DNA from: Clostridiaceae bacterium AF10-41
Lineage (GTDB): Bacteria; Bacillota; Clostridia; Clostridiales; Clostridiaceae
Length of the DNA stretch: 22,358 bases
Direction of reading: 5' to 3'
Assembly (NCBI GenBank): GCA_027686065.1
Contig: JAQCTH010000061.1
Coordinates: 1-22,358, forward strand
Part shown: piece after piece, positions 14,043 to 22,358 of the stretch
Layout of the letters: each line of letters starts with the position of its first letter
How positions within the stretch are numbered: the first letter of the stretch is position 1
Notes under the pieces: generated by a model
The model's database searches: none
The model's input: the letters and a program-made list of their open reading frames with translations, nothing else
Told to the model about the DNA's origin: nothing
Program-made: the position numbers and the translations under genes

Positions 14043-16391
14043 ATGATAAAGAAAAAAGCTTTGACCTTATTTTTACTGGCTAGTATTTCAAGCCAAGCTT
14101 TAACTTGGCAAAACTCATCTGCATTAGAAAATGAGTCACCTTTATTTAATTTTAAAACTTATAACTTTGCCACTGGAGAAGTAGAGTACGATGAAACCAC
14201 TCCAGTATACCTTTACAAGAATGGACCTCAAGTAACTATTCCAGATGAGTTTGTTAATCCAAAAGAGCAATTTAGAACTGCCTGGTTATCCACTGTGGTA
14301 AATATTGATATTTCTGATGTTACAAGTGATCCAAATTTATCTGCTGAAGAAGAATTTAAAACTGAACTTTCTTCAATTCTAAATAAATTTGAAGAACTGA
14401 ATTTAAATGCTGTTACTTTTCAAGTAAGTCCTATGCTTGATGCTTGGTATCCATCAGATATTGCTCCATGGTCTCAATATCTTCATAAAGGTGGAAGTAG
14501 TTATACATTCCAAGGCAAGGATCCTGGTTTTAATGGATTTGACCCATTAGAATGGTTAATATCTGAAACTCATAAAAGAGGTATGGAATTCCATGCTTGG
14601 TTTAACCCATATAGAGTCACAAACAATGTTGATAAAAGATCTATTACTGAAAAGTTAAACGAACTTGCAGAAAATAACTTTGCTAGAAATAACACTGATT
14701 TAGTTTATGAATTTCAAAATAAGCTATTTTTAGATCCAGGTAAACCAGAAGTTATTGACTATGTTGTTTCAAGAGTAGAAGAAGTTGCAAAAAAATATGA
14801 TGTTGATGCAATTCATTTTGATGATTATTTTTATCCATATAAGTACACTGATAATGGTAAAGATATCTTTTTCTATGCACAAGATTTAGATAAACAAACT
14901 TTCCTAGATTATAATAGGGGATTTGGGGAATACACTGTTGAAAATGCTGCTAAGTGGAGAGAAAATAATATAGATCTTTTAATTAATGCAGTAAAAAATA
15001 AAGTTACTACTATCAATATGAATGAAAATAGATCTATACAATTTGGTATTTCGCCATTTGGAATATGGGGACATGCAGAAAATTATTCTGAGGGTTCTAA
15101 TACACCAGTTGGATCTACATCAAGTCTAAGAGATCAATTTGCTAACACAAGAAAATGGGTAAAAGAAGGATTAGTTGACTATTTAACGCCTCAGATTTAT
15201 TGGGCTTTTAATACTGCCGCTGCACCATATGGTGAATTACTTAAATGGTGGGATGATCAATTTAAAGGAGTTAGCAATTCTCATCTTTACATTGGACACC
15301 CTAATTATAAATATATAGATGCGTCTTGGGATAATAATTTTAAAAATCCATATGAAATAGCTAATCAATTAAGATTTAATCAAAAATTTGAAAACGTTAA
15401 AGGAAGTGCTTTCTTTTCTTTTGATAAACTTCTACCTAAGACTGTTGTAACTTCTGGTGATAAATTTGATATATTAAATCATGCTAATAAAATTTTACAA
15501 ACTAGCTATTTAAACTTACCTGCCAATGTTCCTGGAAAGCCTTGGCTTGATAAAATAGAAACTCTTCCTGTTACTAACGCAAAATATGAAATTAAAGATA
15601 ATACAATTAAGCTAAGCTGGGATGATAGTAATAGTGATAGTAAATTTTATTGTATTTACAGACAAGAAGGAAATTTAGATACAGTTGATATAAGCAATCC
15701 TAGGAATTTAATTGCTCGTTTCGGAGTAAAATCTGGTAGAGAGTTTATTGATACTAATATAGATTCTACTAAAGCTTATACTTATGCAGTTACAATAATA
15801 GATAATGCTTCTGTAGAAAATGATTCTAAAATATTTAATAAAGAAATCTTGGATAATGAAGCTGCTGCTCTTCCTGCTATAGAAGCAATTAATAAAATTC
15901 CATCTTTAGATAAACTGACATTAAATGATGAATCAATTGTTACTGCTGCTAGATCATTGGTTAAAGCTTTAAACAATGATTTATATGTTACTAATTTAAA
16001 TGTATTAATTTCTGCTGAAAATAAAATAGAAGAACTTAAGATAGAAAAAATTAAGCAAGAACAAATATTAAAGGAAAATACTGCTATTTCTGCAATAGAC
16101 AAGCTTCCAACTTTAGAAACTTTAACTTTAAAGGATGAAGATGTTATTAAAGCTGCAAGAAATTTAGTTACTATTGCAAATAATGATTCAGCGATAATCA
16201 ACTTAGACAAGCTTATAAAAGCTGAGGCCAAAATAAAAGAATTAAAAGAAAATTCTACTAAAAATCCTGTTGAAGAAAAAAATAATAATGGTCATAAACT
16301 TCCTATTACCGGAGGGAAGAACACCTCAATATTATTAAGCTTTGCATCAATGCTTACTATAGCTGGAGTAAGCTTATTTAAAAAGAAATAG
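14043..16391 (+). CDS. Cell-wall-anchored GHL10-family (DUF187) glycosidase-like protein
   Basis: 782 residues. A lysine-rich N-terminus and hydrophobic core (~1-20) form a signal peptide, cleaved probably between residues 20 and 30. The GHL10 TIM-barrel-like domain spans ~75-480, with FRTAWLSTVVNID, FQVSPMLDAWYPS, GMEFHAWFNPYRV and an acidic strand end AIHFDDYFYP (Asp260, Asp261). Next comes a fibronectin-III-like domain (~510-600), then two related helical repeats (from ~607 and ~680, both with a KLTLND/TLTLKDE core and AARxLV). The end has LPITG at 753-757, a hydrophobic helix and FKKK, a sortase signal. The family is presumed to act on polysaccharides or peptidoglycan-related glycans; the substrate is not established. 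The ribosome site AGGAGGG precedes the ATG. Confidence 0.9.
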   Translation: MIKKKALTLFLLASISSQALTWQNSSALENESPLFNFKTYNFATGEVEYDETTPVYLYKNGPQVTIPDEFVNPKEQFRTAWLSTVVNIDISDVTSDPNLSAEEEFKTELSSILNKFEELNLNAVTFQVSPMLDAWYPSDIAPWSQYLHKGGSSYTFQGKDPGFNGFDPLEWLISETHKRGMEFHAWFNPYRVTNNVDKRSITEKLNELAENNFARNNTDLVYEFQNKLFLDPGKPEVIDYVVSRVEEVAKKYDVDAIHFDDYFYPYKYTDNGKDIFFYAQDLDKQTFLDYNRGFGEYTVENAAKWRENNIDLLINAVKNKVTTINMNENRSIQFGISPFGIWGHAENYSEGSNTPVGSTSSLRDQFANTRKWVKEGLVDYLTPQIYWAFNTAAAPYGELLKWWDDQFKGVSNSHLYIGHPNYKYIDASWDNNFKNPYEIANQLRFNQKFENVKGSAFFSFDKLLPKTVVTSGDKFDILNHANKILQTSYLNLPANVPGKPWLDKIETLPVTNAKYEIKDNTIKLSWDDSNSDSKFYCIYRQEGNLDTVDISNPRNLIARFGVKSGREFIDTNIDSTKAYTYAVTIIDNASVENDSKIFNKEILDNEAAALPAIEAINKIPSLDKLTLNDESIVTAARSLVKALNNDLYVTNLNVLISAENKIEELKIEKIKQEQILKENTAISAIDKLPTLETLTLKDEDVIKAARNLVTIANNDSAIINLDKLIKAEAKIKELKENSTKNPVEEKNNNGHKLPITGGKNTSILLSFASMLTIAGVSLFKKK

Positions 16392-16401
16392 CTATAATTA
16401 C

Positions 16402-16426
16402 AAAGGACAAGTTTTACTTGTCCTTT
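16402..16426. terminator. Hairpin terminator after the GHL10 gene
   Basis: AAAGGACAAG (16402-16411) pairs perfectly with CTTGTCCTTT (16417-16426), five-base loop TTTTA. It sits 10 bases after the stop codon. The T-run is limited to the stem end, then A/T-rich DNA. The convergent sensor kinase gene ends 25 bases further, so it may serve both. Confidence 0.65.
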
Positions 16427-16450
16427 ATAAAAATATTTATTTTAAAATAA

Positions 16451-17464
16451 CTAATTAAATAATGTGAACTTACCTATTGGAAATACTATTTCAACCTTCG
16501 TTCCTACATTATTATGTGATTCTAATTTAATACCTAACCCTAATTTTTCACACAAGCTTTTGCATAAATATAATCCCATACCAGTTGACTTACCAAATAT
16601 TCTCCCATTCTCTCCTGTAAATCCTTTTTCAAATACTCTATTTATATCCCTTTTACTTATTCCAATGCCATTATCTTGTATTATTAAAGAATTGCTATTT
16701 TCATTAGCCTTAGTATATATTCTTATTTCTCCTTTTCCCTTTTGTGTATATTTTATTGAGTTTCCTATAATTTGATTTATAATAAAGCTTACCCATTTTA
16801 TATCACTAAAAATCATTATATCTATTTCATTAAGCTTCAAAGCTATCTTTTTATTTATAAAATCCTTAGAGTTATTTTTTATTGCTATTTTAACAGCTTC
16901 TGATAGATTGAATTCTTTTATAATATAATCCTTACTTATATCTTCGCTTTTTGAATAGTATAGTACTTGTTCTATATATTCTTCTATCTTTTTTATCTGA
17001 TAAGATATTTTAGATGAATTTTCACTTCCACCATTTTCTAATATTAATTTAGTTGATGCAATTGGAGTTTTTATTTCATGAACCCAAGTTTCTATGTATT
17101 CTCTATATTCTGCTTGCTTTTCCTTATAGTATTTAACATTCTCGTTCATATTTTTATTTGTTTCTTTTAAAACATCATAAACTATTTTTCCTTCTAAAAA
17201 TTCAGGCTCTTCAATTACTTCTGGGAGTAAGTACTTTTTATCTAAATTTTCTAATACAGAAATCATATTTTTATAAAATCTGTTTTGCTTAAGATATTCA
17301 GCAAAAATATTTATAAATAACGGTATTATCCATGTTGAAAATATTAATACAACAAACCAGTTATTTACTCCCGCAACAATTACTGTGATGGCTACAATAA
17401 TAAATAAGAAAATATTTATTATTATTCTAACTTTTCTATCTTTAATATATTCTAATATATTCAT
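16451..17464 (-). CDS. Bce-type intramembrane-sensing histidine kinase
   Basis: 337 residues. Two membrane helices (~14-32 and ~36-54) are joined by only a few residues, so there is no extracellular sensor domain. The dimerization region has the Bce-like box ETWVHEIKTPIA with phospho-acceptor His129. ATPase boxes: Asn235 (IIGNSIKYT), DNGIG at 264-268, GFTGENGR and GMG at 295-297. Kinases of this class take their signal from a BceAB transporter, not from the drug directly, and such a transporter is encoded just upstream on the same strand. The gene overlaps the response regulator by four bases (ATGA), indicating translational coupling. The inducing peptide is unknown. Confidence 0.94.
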   Translation of the reverse strand: MNILEYIKDRKVRIIINIFLFIIVAITVIVAGVNNWFVVLIFSTWIIPLFINIFAEYLKQNRFYKNMISVLENLDKKYLLPEVIEEPEFLEGKIVYDVLKETNKNMNENVKYYKEKQAEYREYIETWVHEIKTPIASTKLILENGGSENSSKISYQIKKIEEYIEQVLYYSKSEDISKDYIIKEFNLSEAVKIAIKNNSKDFINKKIALKLNEIDIMIFSDIKWVSFIINQIIGNSIKYTQKGKGEIRIYTKANENSNSLIIQDNGIGISKRDINRVFEKGFTGENGRIFGKSTGMGLYLCKSLCEKLGLGIKLESHNNVGTKVEIVFPIGKFTLFN

Positions 17465-18132
17465 GGCATTATATATCCTAATCCTCTTCTAGTTTCTATA
17501 ATATTATCTAATCCTATTTCTTCAATTTTCTTTCTTAATCTAGTTACATTTACCGATAGGGTATTATCATCCAAAAATAAGTCTGATTGCCACAATGCAT
17601 CCATTAATGTATCCCTTGGAACAATTTTACCTCTATTTTTTATTAAATATGCTAAGATCCTAAGTTCATTTTTTGTTAATTCTATGGTATTAGAGTTATA
17701 TGCTATACTTCCATTTGCAAGATTTAATTTTAAATCCCCATAACTCATTATTTCTTCATTACTATTTTTCCCATAGCTTCTCTTTAATATTGCAGATACT
17801 CTAGCAATTAGTATTTCAGTATTATATGGCTTTGTAATAAAGTCATCTGCCCCCAAATTCATACTCATAAGCTCATCAACTTGACTATCTCTACTTGTAA
17901 CTACTATTATAGGAACATCTGATTTTTTTCTTACTTCCCTACATATATAGTACCCATCATAAAGAGGAAGATTTATATCAAGTAAAATTAAATTTGCATT
18001 ACTTTTATTAATATATTCAATTATATTTTCAAATGAATCTGGTGCTTCAACTTCATATCCATATCGTTCCAAATATGTCTTAAGCTCCACTCTTATAAAC
18101 TCTGAATCTTCAACTATAACAATCTTATACAT
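17461..18132 (-). CDS. OmpR-family response regulator, Bce-type
   Basis: 223 residues. The receiver domain (1-~115) has acidic pair Glu8/Asp9, phospho-acceptor Asp52 (LLDINLP), Thr79 and Lys101 (TKPYN). The DNA-binding winged helix (~127-223) has the usual LTKNELRIL start and ends RGLGYIMP. Its kinase gene follows with a four-base overlap. The start is ATG with GAGGTG five bases upstream. It should activate the bceAB-like pair; a direct repeat at 21148-21165 is a candidate binding site. Confidence 0.94.
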   Translation of the reverse strand: MYKIVIVEDSEFIRVELKTYLERYGYEVEAPDSFENIIEYINKSNANLILLDINLPLYDGYYICREVRKKSDVPIIVVTSRDSQVDELMSMNLGADDFITKPYNTEILIARVSAILKRSYGKNSNEEIMSYGDLKLNLANGSIAYNSNTIELTKNELRILAYLIKNRGKIVPRDTLMDALWQSDLFLDDNTLSVNVTRLRKKIEEIGLDNIIETRRGLGYIMP

Positions 18133-18257
18133 TTTTCACCTCTATAACAAATTTTATTATTACATAATTTATTGCTATCTTTATTATATACTCAAAATTG
18201 CTATTTATAATATAATCTTACCTTATTTAATTCTATAATTCGTACACTATCACTATC

Positions 18258-18288
18258 AAAAAATAGCAACCTTATTAGGCTGCTATTT
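18258..18288 (-). terminator. Intrinsic terminator after the Bce permease gene
   Basis: On the - strand an 11-bp stem (18288-18278 with 18271-18261, one G-U pair) is followed by six T residues. It begins three bases after the permease stop codon. It separates bceAB from the downstream kinase-regulator pair, which must then have its own promoter within 18133-18257 or depend on readthrough. Confidence 0.85.
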
Positions 18289-18291
18289 ATC

Positions 18292-20289
18292 CTATTTCAC
18301 TATACTCTTGTATCCAGTATATGTTGCATAGAAATATCCTACATAAACTGCTACTAAGGCGAATAGGGTAACAAGTGATGATACTCCTATACTTGGTTTG
18401 TTAAATAATATTATGAAATCATTTATAACCCTAATTCCTACTATTGAATGTATTATAGCTAAAACAAGGGGAATCATAAAGTATATTAAAGTTTGTTTAA
18501 ATATAGTTTTATTTATCATCTCTTTAGATGCTCCAATTCGTTTAAGTGAACTATATCTTTCTTTACTATCAGCAGCTTCTGATAATTGCTGTAGTGATAG
18601 TATTGCGGCACTAGAAATTAAAAATACTATACCTAAATATATTGTTATAAATAATATTACAGTTGTCATACTTCTGTTACTAGTATAAATTTGATTTCTC
18701 GTATAACCTAATACAAAATCAGTATACTCATCTCTTGTATAACTTCCTTTCATGAAATCCGTAAATAAATCAGTATATTTTTCTTCATACTTATCTTCTG
18801 GATAATTAACATTTAAAATAGACCTTGAAGGAATTAATTCTCCACTAAAATCCTCTGGAACTACAACTGTAAACATATTCCCTGATATTTGATCTGTATA
18901 AAAAGATTCTGCTATTAACTCTGAGTTTGCTATTTTATATTCTTTATTATTTAAAGTTATATTTTTCTCATTTTTAATAAACGTATGAATTTCTTTAATT
19001 TTATCTGCAAACATTGAAGAAATCAAAACTTCATCCTTGTTTAAATATACTTCTTTTTCACCTTTAAGCTTTAAAATATCATTATATTCTGATAGCTTTA
19101 CAAATTCAATTTTATTGTCTCCAAACTTTTTCACATCTTCTGATTCTTTCATATAATCTTTAAGAATATCCTTTAGTTTTTCATTTGAATTGTACTCAGT
19201 ATATATTACATATTTTTCATCTTCACTAAATTTAAAATTTAATTTATTAAGATTTTCTTTTATATTTTTTGAGTTAGATCTTTTGTCCAAATACATAGCT
19301 GCTGACGCCGAAAATGGTGTTGACTCTTTTAAACTACTTTCCAAAGCATTCTTAAAACTAAGGCCTGTTGAAAGTGTTGTTATTGTTAAAAATAGCATTA
19401 ATGAAATTATTGTCATAGATATAAAATTAGTATTAATCTTACTACTTATTTGTCTTAATACAAATATATTAAGTTTTTCAAAATAAATTTTCTTGTTTTT
19501 TTGAACTATATAAATACTAAATCCACCTAAACTTATGAAGAATAGTAATGTTCCTATAATTCCTAATATTAGGGAGACGATAAACTTATTATCTTTAGGA
19601 TCTAATCCAGCCTTACTAACTAAGTAATATGCTACTGATAAAATTATTGTTGATAAAATAAATAATATAATATTCATAATTTGATTTTTTAATTTTATAT
19701 TTTCACTTTTCCTTGCTGCTATTAACATATCAATTAATTTGTATTTTGATACTACAATAGTATTAAAAATCATCACTAATAAAAACATTATTCCAAAATA
19801 TATAGTACTTTTTATAATTCCTTGGAATGATACAATAAATTTATATTCCCCCATTCCAACATCAAACAGTTTAGCTGTAAATACTGACAACCCTTGTGAA
19901 AAAATAATTCCCAAAATAATCCCTGCTATCAATGACATCACTCCAATTATTAAAGTTTCACAAAGTAATATTTTTGATATCTTATTTTTTCCCATTCCTA
20001 ATGTCATATAGATTCCAAGTTCTTTTTTACGCTTTTTAATTAAAAAGTTATTTGCATATATTATTAAACTTCCAAGAATAATAGATACAAATATTGAAAC
20101 CATTCCTATAACTTTGCTTAAAGCACTTATTGTTTCTGATTGACTACTATTCATCTCAAATATTGCTTTTTGTGATTCTATAGAATTAAAGCTATAAAAT
20201 ATACAGACTGCAAATGTTAATGTTAAAAAATATATGGAATAGTCTTTTATACTTTTTTTTACATTATTAAACGCTATTTTAGAATACAT
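18292..20289 (-). CDS. BceB-type ABC permease (FtsX family)
   Basis: 665 residues from ATG at 20289. This start has AGGAGGTG at suitable spacing and gives the family-like beginning MYSKIAFNNVKKS; earlier GTG/ATG codons lie on or two bases from that ribosome site. About ten helices are predicted. After seven come ~200 residues of extracellular domain (~300-510), then the last three helices, which is the BceB layout. The RKKELGIYMTLGMGK and KERYSSLKRIGASKE segments are FtsX-type cytoplasmic loops. It should form a complex with the ATPase encoded upstream and with the sensor kinase, removing or releasing peptide antibiotics from their lipid targets. The gene start overlaps the end of the ATPase gene by 11 bases. 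Confidence 0.93.
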   Translation of the reverse strand: MYSKIAFNNVKKSIKDYSIYFLTLTFAVCIFYSFNSIESQKAIFEMNSSQSETISALSKVIGMVSIFVSIILGSLIIYANNFLIKKRKKELGIYMTLGMGKNKISKILLCETLIIGVMSLIAGIILGIIFSQGLSVFTAKLFDVGMGEYKFIVSFQGIIKSTIYFGIMFLLVMIFNTIVVSKYKLIDMLIAARKSENIKLKNQIMNIILFILSTIILSVAYYLVSKAGLDPKDNKFIVSLILGIIGTLLFFISLGGFSIYIVQKNKKIYFEKLNIFVLRQISSKINTNFISMTIISLMLFLTITTLSTGLSFKNALESSLKESTPFSASAAMYLDKRSNSKNIKENLNKLNFKFSEDEKYVIYTEYNSNEKLKDILKDYMKESEDVKKFGDNKIEFVKLSEYNDILKLKGEKEVYLNKDEVLISSMFADKIKEIHTFIKNEKNITLNNKEYKIANSELIAESFYTDQISGNMFTVVVPEDFSGELIPSRSILNVNYPEDKYEEKYTDLFTDFMKGSYTRDEYTDFVLGYTRNQIYTSNRSMTTVILFITIYLGIVFLISSAAILSLQQLSEAADSKERYSSLKRIGASKEMINKTIFKQTLIYFMIPLVLAIIHSIVGIRVINDFIILFNKPSIGVSSLVTLFALVAVYVGYFYATYTGYKSIVK

Positions 20290-21046
20290 CGCCTGCATCA
20301 CCTCCTAAAAGAGTAACTACTTCAATAATTCTATTGAAAAATTCCTTTCTAGAATCTCCTCCTCTTATAAGCTCATTAAATATCTTTCCATCTTTAATGA
20401 ATAAAATTCTATGAGCATAACTTGCAGTAAAAGCATCATGGGTAACCATTAGTATAGTTGCTTCTAAATCCTTGTTAAGAGTTTCAAATGAATCTAAAAG
20501 CAGCATTGAAGATTTAGAATCTAAAGCTCCAGTTGGTTCATCAGCTAGTATTAATGATGGATTTGTTACAATGGCTCTTGCCGATGCAACTCTTTGTTTT
20601 TGTCCTCCCGACATTTGATATGGATACTTTCTTAATACGTCGGTGATTCCAAGATCCCTTGATACATCCTTTATAAGACCATCAATTTTATTATGACTTC
20701 TTCCCTGAATAGTTAATGCTAATGCTATATTTTCATATGCAGTTAATGTATCTAAAAGGTTAAAATCTTGAAATATAAAACCTAACTCTTCTCGCCTAAA
20801 CTTCTCTAACTGTTTTGATTTTAATTTTGTAATATCCTTATCATTTATGACAATATTTCCTGTCGTTACTGTATCTATTGTTGAAATACAATTAAGAAGT
20901 GTTGTTTTTCCACTACCTGATGGCCCCATTATTCCAACAAATTCACCTTTTTCTACTTTAAAACTTATATTATCTATTGCCTTAGTTACATTTTCTTTGT
21001 TTCCATAGTATTTTTCAATCTTTTCTACATTTAGTATGCTTTTCAT
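20279..21046 (-). CDS. BceA-type ABC ATPase
   Basis: 255 residues from ATG at 21046, with GGAGGG four bases upstream; an earlier ATG at 21058 would place this site inside the gene. Motifs: Walker A GPSGSGKTT (41-49), Q-loop Gln93, signature MSGGQ (145-149), Walker B LILADEP (Asp169, Glu170), switch His203. This is a LolD/MacB-like ATPase of the peptide-resistance branch. Its last codons overlap the permease start. It is the first gene of the bceAB-like operon. The C-terminal tail after residue ~222 is somewhat longer than the minimum for the family. Confidence 0.94.
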   Translation of the reverse strand: MKSILNVEKIEKYYGNKENVTKAIDNISFKVEKGEFVGIMGPSGSGKTTLLNCISTIDTVTTGNIVINDKDITKLKSKQLEKFRREELGFIFQDFNLLDTLTAYENIALALTIQGRSHNKIDGLIKDVSRDLGITDVLRKYPYQMSGGQKQRVASARAIVTNPSLILADEPTGALDSKSSMLLLDSFETLNKDLEATILMVTHDAFTASYAHRILFIKDGKIFNELIRGGDSRKEFFNRIIEVVTLLGGDAGDVF

Positions 21047-21104
21047 TTTTCCCTCCATATAACTAATTATATTAATGTTTGAACACTTATAAATTTTCTT
21101 TATA

Positions 21105-21110
21105 AGTATA
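21105..21110 (-). promoter_or_regulatory. Possible -10 element of the bceAB-like operon
   Basis: On the - strand TATACT lies at 21110-21105, about 60 bases before bceA. The matching -35 position (AATTAA, 17-base spacer) is poor, as expected of an activator-dependent promoter. Confidence 0.35.
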
Positions 21111-21147
21111 GTTTATCTTAATATTTATTAATTACATATTTATATAA

Positions 21148-21165
21148 CTTTCATTAACCTTTCAT
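21148..21165 (-). promoter_or_regulatory. Candidate response-regulator binding site
   Basis: On the - strand ATGAAAG occurs twice with four bases between (11-bp period, one helix turn); the match extends to AATGAAAG. Tandem heptamers with this spacing are the usual form of OmpR/PhoB-family sites. It is about 38 bases upstream of the proposed -10 of bceA. Confidence 0.5.
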
Positions 21166-21203
21166 TTTTGCAATATAGCTCTAAATTCATAGATTTATTA
21201 AAA

Positions 21204-21238
21204 TTTATTTATTAAAATTATAAATTTTAATAAATAAA
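21204..21238. repeat. 16-bp perfect all-A/T inverted repeat
   Basis: TTTATTTATTAAAATT (21204-21219) and AATTTTAATAAATAAA (21223-21238), 3-base loop. It lies directly beyond the terminator of the MprF-like gene and upstream of the bceA control region. It may extend termination, or may be chance in A/T-only DNA. Confidence 0.7.
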
Positions 21239-21258
21239 AAAACTCCCATAGGAGTTTT
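21236..21258 (-). terminator. Intrinsic terminator of the MprF-like gene
   Basis: On the - strand AAAACTCC (21258-21251), loop TATG, GGAGTTTT (21246-21239), then further T residues. It starts directly after the stop codon at 21259. Confidence 0.87.
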
Positions 21259-22230
21259 CTAAGCGAATTTATTTTTAATTAATTTTTTTATGCCTAATTT
21301 CAGGATGGTAATATAATCTTTATTTAATTTTCTTTTTAATTCATACATTAATAAAATTATTCCAACAGATAGTGGTATTATATAATAGCTTATACGGTAT
21401 AATACTAAGGCTAAAACAGCTTCCTCTTTATTTACACCTAAAGCACTAACCCCTAGTATAAATGATAAATCAAATCCTCCTATACCTCCTGGCATCATAC
21501 TTATAATACCTATAGCAGAAGAGACAACATATATTGGAAATATCTTTGCTAATGTTAGTCCAATTCCTAATAATCTAAGAATACTAAATAACAATAAAGC
21601 CATTGCTATCCATTCTGAGGTAGAGATAATCATTATTTTTATAGTTTTCATAGCTTTCTCAGAATTTTTTTCTCTCTTATATCTAATTAGATTATATATA
21701 AGCAAAATTGGAGTATAAAGTGCCGACAATAATATACCTAATTTTACTAATTCTATATTTTTCAAACTCGGTATATCCAAAATAGAATAAATTAAGCATA
21801 TAATAGAAAATCCAGTAAAATTTAATAGTACTACCTTTGAAACTTCTTTTACTAGAAATGCCTTGTCCTTAATATATGGTGAATAAAGGTAGCTTTTAAT
21901 TGCTATTGCAGCTGTACCACCAAAACCTACTATACTTGAAATCGAACTTGCAATCCATGAAGACTTATAAAGACTTCTGTTATCTAATGAAATTTTACAT
22001 GTATCTTTTATTATAAAATCATACAAAGATAATGGTAAATAAGAAAGAAGCCCTAATATTGTAATAGTAATTAATCTTACAAAGGAAAGCTTGTCTCTAT
22101 ATAAATAAAATGTATGTATATCAAAATCTGAAAATAACTTTCTAAACTGAATAAGTATTATTGTAAATATTACAAATATAAGAATCATTTTAAGCCATAC
22201 TTTTAGTTTACTTTCTACCTTAATTAACAT
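21259..22230 (-). CDS. MprF-like flippase domain protein (LPG-synthase membrane domain family)
   Basis: 323 residues, almost entirely membrane helices (about eight), matching the N-terminal membrane half of MprF (PF03706). Family-typical features are SSISSIVGFGGTAAIAIKSYLY in the middle and PGGIGGFDLSFILG followed by LALVLYRISYYIIPL near the end. MprF also has a C-terminal aminoacyl-transferase half, which is absent here: the frame ends at a stop codon and terminator. It could flip lipids made elsewhere or have a different lipid substrate. The start is ATG at 22230, nine bases after AGGGAG; a GTG at 22236 is too close to that site. It precedes the Bce-like operon on the same strand but is separated by a strong terminator. 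Confidence 0.88.
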   Translation of the reverse strand: MLIKVESKLKVWLKMILIFVIFTIILIQFRKLFSDFDIHTFYLYRDKLSFVRLITITILGLLSYLPLSLYDFIIKDTCKISLDNRSLYKSSWIASSISSIVGFGGTAAIAIKSYLYSPYIKDKAFLVKEVSKVVLLNFTGFSIICLIYSILDIPSLKNIELVKLGILLSALYTPILLIYNLIRYKREKNSEKAMKTIKIMIISTSEWIAMALLLFSILRLLGIGLTLAKIFPIYVVSSAIGIISMMPGGIGGFDLSFILGVSALGVNKEEAVLALVLYRISYYIIPLSVGIILLMYELKRKLNKDYITILKLGIKKLIKNKFA

Positions 22231-22358
22231 ATACACTTTCTCCCTACAAAATCAATTTATACTATACATAAATTTTATTTACTTAATCTTTATTAGTATA
22301 TATCAATAATGAAGTAAATTCAAAATGTTTTTATTTATTACTATAATCTTTAAAGAAA

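Noticed and set aside
15782..16231. 149-codon frame opposite the GHL10 helical repeats
   Set aside because: Its Ser/Ala/Leu-rich translation mirrors the repeat codons on the other strand; no ribosome site seen.

Overview
The window looks like ordinary chromosome from a low-GC Clostridium (sensu stricto). The base composition is strongly A/T, codons are AT-ended and Shine-Dalgarno sites are strong (AGGAGG type). Several gene families are typical of clostridia: a heterodimeric ABC exporter, a type I pullulanase, an LPxTG-anchored GHL10 protein, a TPP-controlled thiT and a Bce-type peptide-sensing module. I cannot name the species. I see no rRNA, tRNA, CRISPR array, transposase or phage gene.

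Layout. At 117-3580 (+) lie two half-transporter genes of a heterodimeric ABC exporter. At 3729-4940 (-) is an AlkZ/YcaQ-like winged-helix protein with a QxD motif, probably a DNA glycosylase. At 5355-6701 (+) is a MATE exporter, sharing a two-way terminator with the 7685-6846 (-) operon, which encodes a MIF-type tautomerase and an ElaA-like acetyltransferase. At 7904-8473 (+) is a small kinase-fold protein with a degenerate catalytic loop. At 8598-9668 (-) is a membrane-anchored YkuD-type L,D-transpeptidase. At 9861-10674 (+) a TPP riboswitch precedes thiT. At about 10655-10866 is a structured, heptamer-phased intergenic repeat. At 10871-13798 (-) is a cytoplasmic type I pullulanase, and divergently at 14043-16391 (+) a sortase-anchored GHL10 glycosidase-like protein.

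From 16451 to 21046 (-) a complete Bce-type module is encoded: sensor kinase, response regulator, ABC permease and ABC ATPase. At 21259-22230 (-) is a stand-alone MprF-like membrane (flippase) domain. The Bce module and the MprF-like protein both suggest defence against cationic or cell-wall-active peptides. The two exporters suggest general drug efflux.

Six starts were moved to internal codons because the longest open frame places the ribosome binding site inside the gene or puts a start too close to it. These are the first ABC gene, the YcaQ-like gene, the tautomerase, bceB, bceA and the MprF-like gene. The tautomerase correction matters most: it puts the catalytic proline directly after the initiator residue.

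I did not find a clearly new multi-gene system. The best leads are the heptamer-phased repeat behind thiT, the re-started MIF-like tautomerase under a near-consensus promoter with an overlapping palindrome, the degenerate kinase, the thiT riboswitch expression platform in which one hairpin is both terminator and ribosome-site lock, and a direct repeat upstream of the bceAB genes that may be the response-regulator site.
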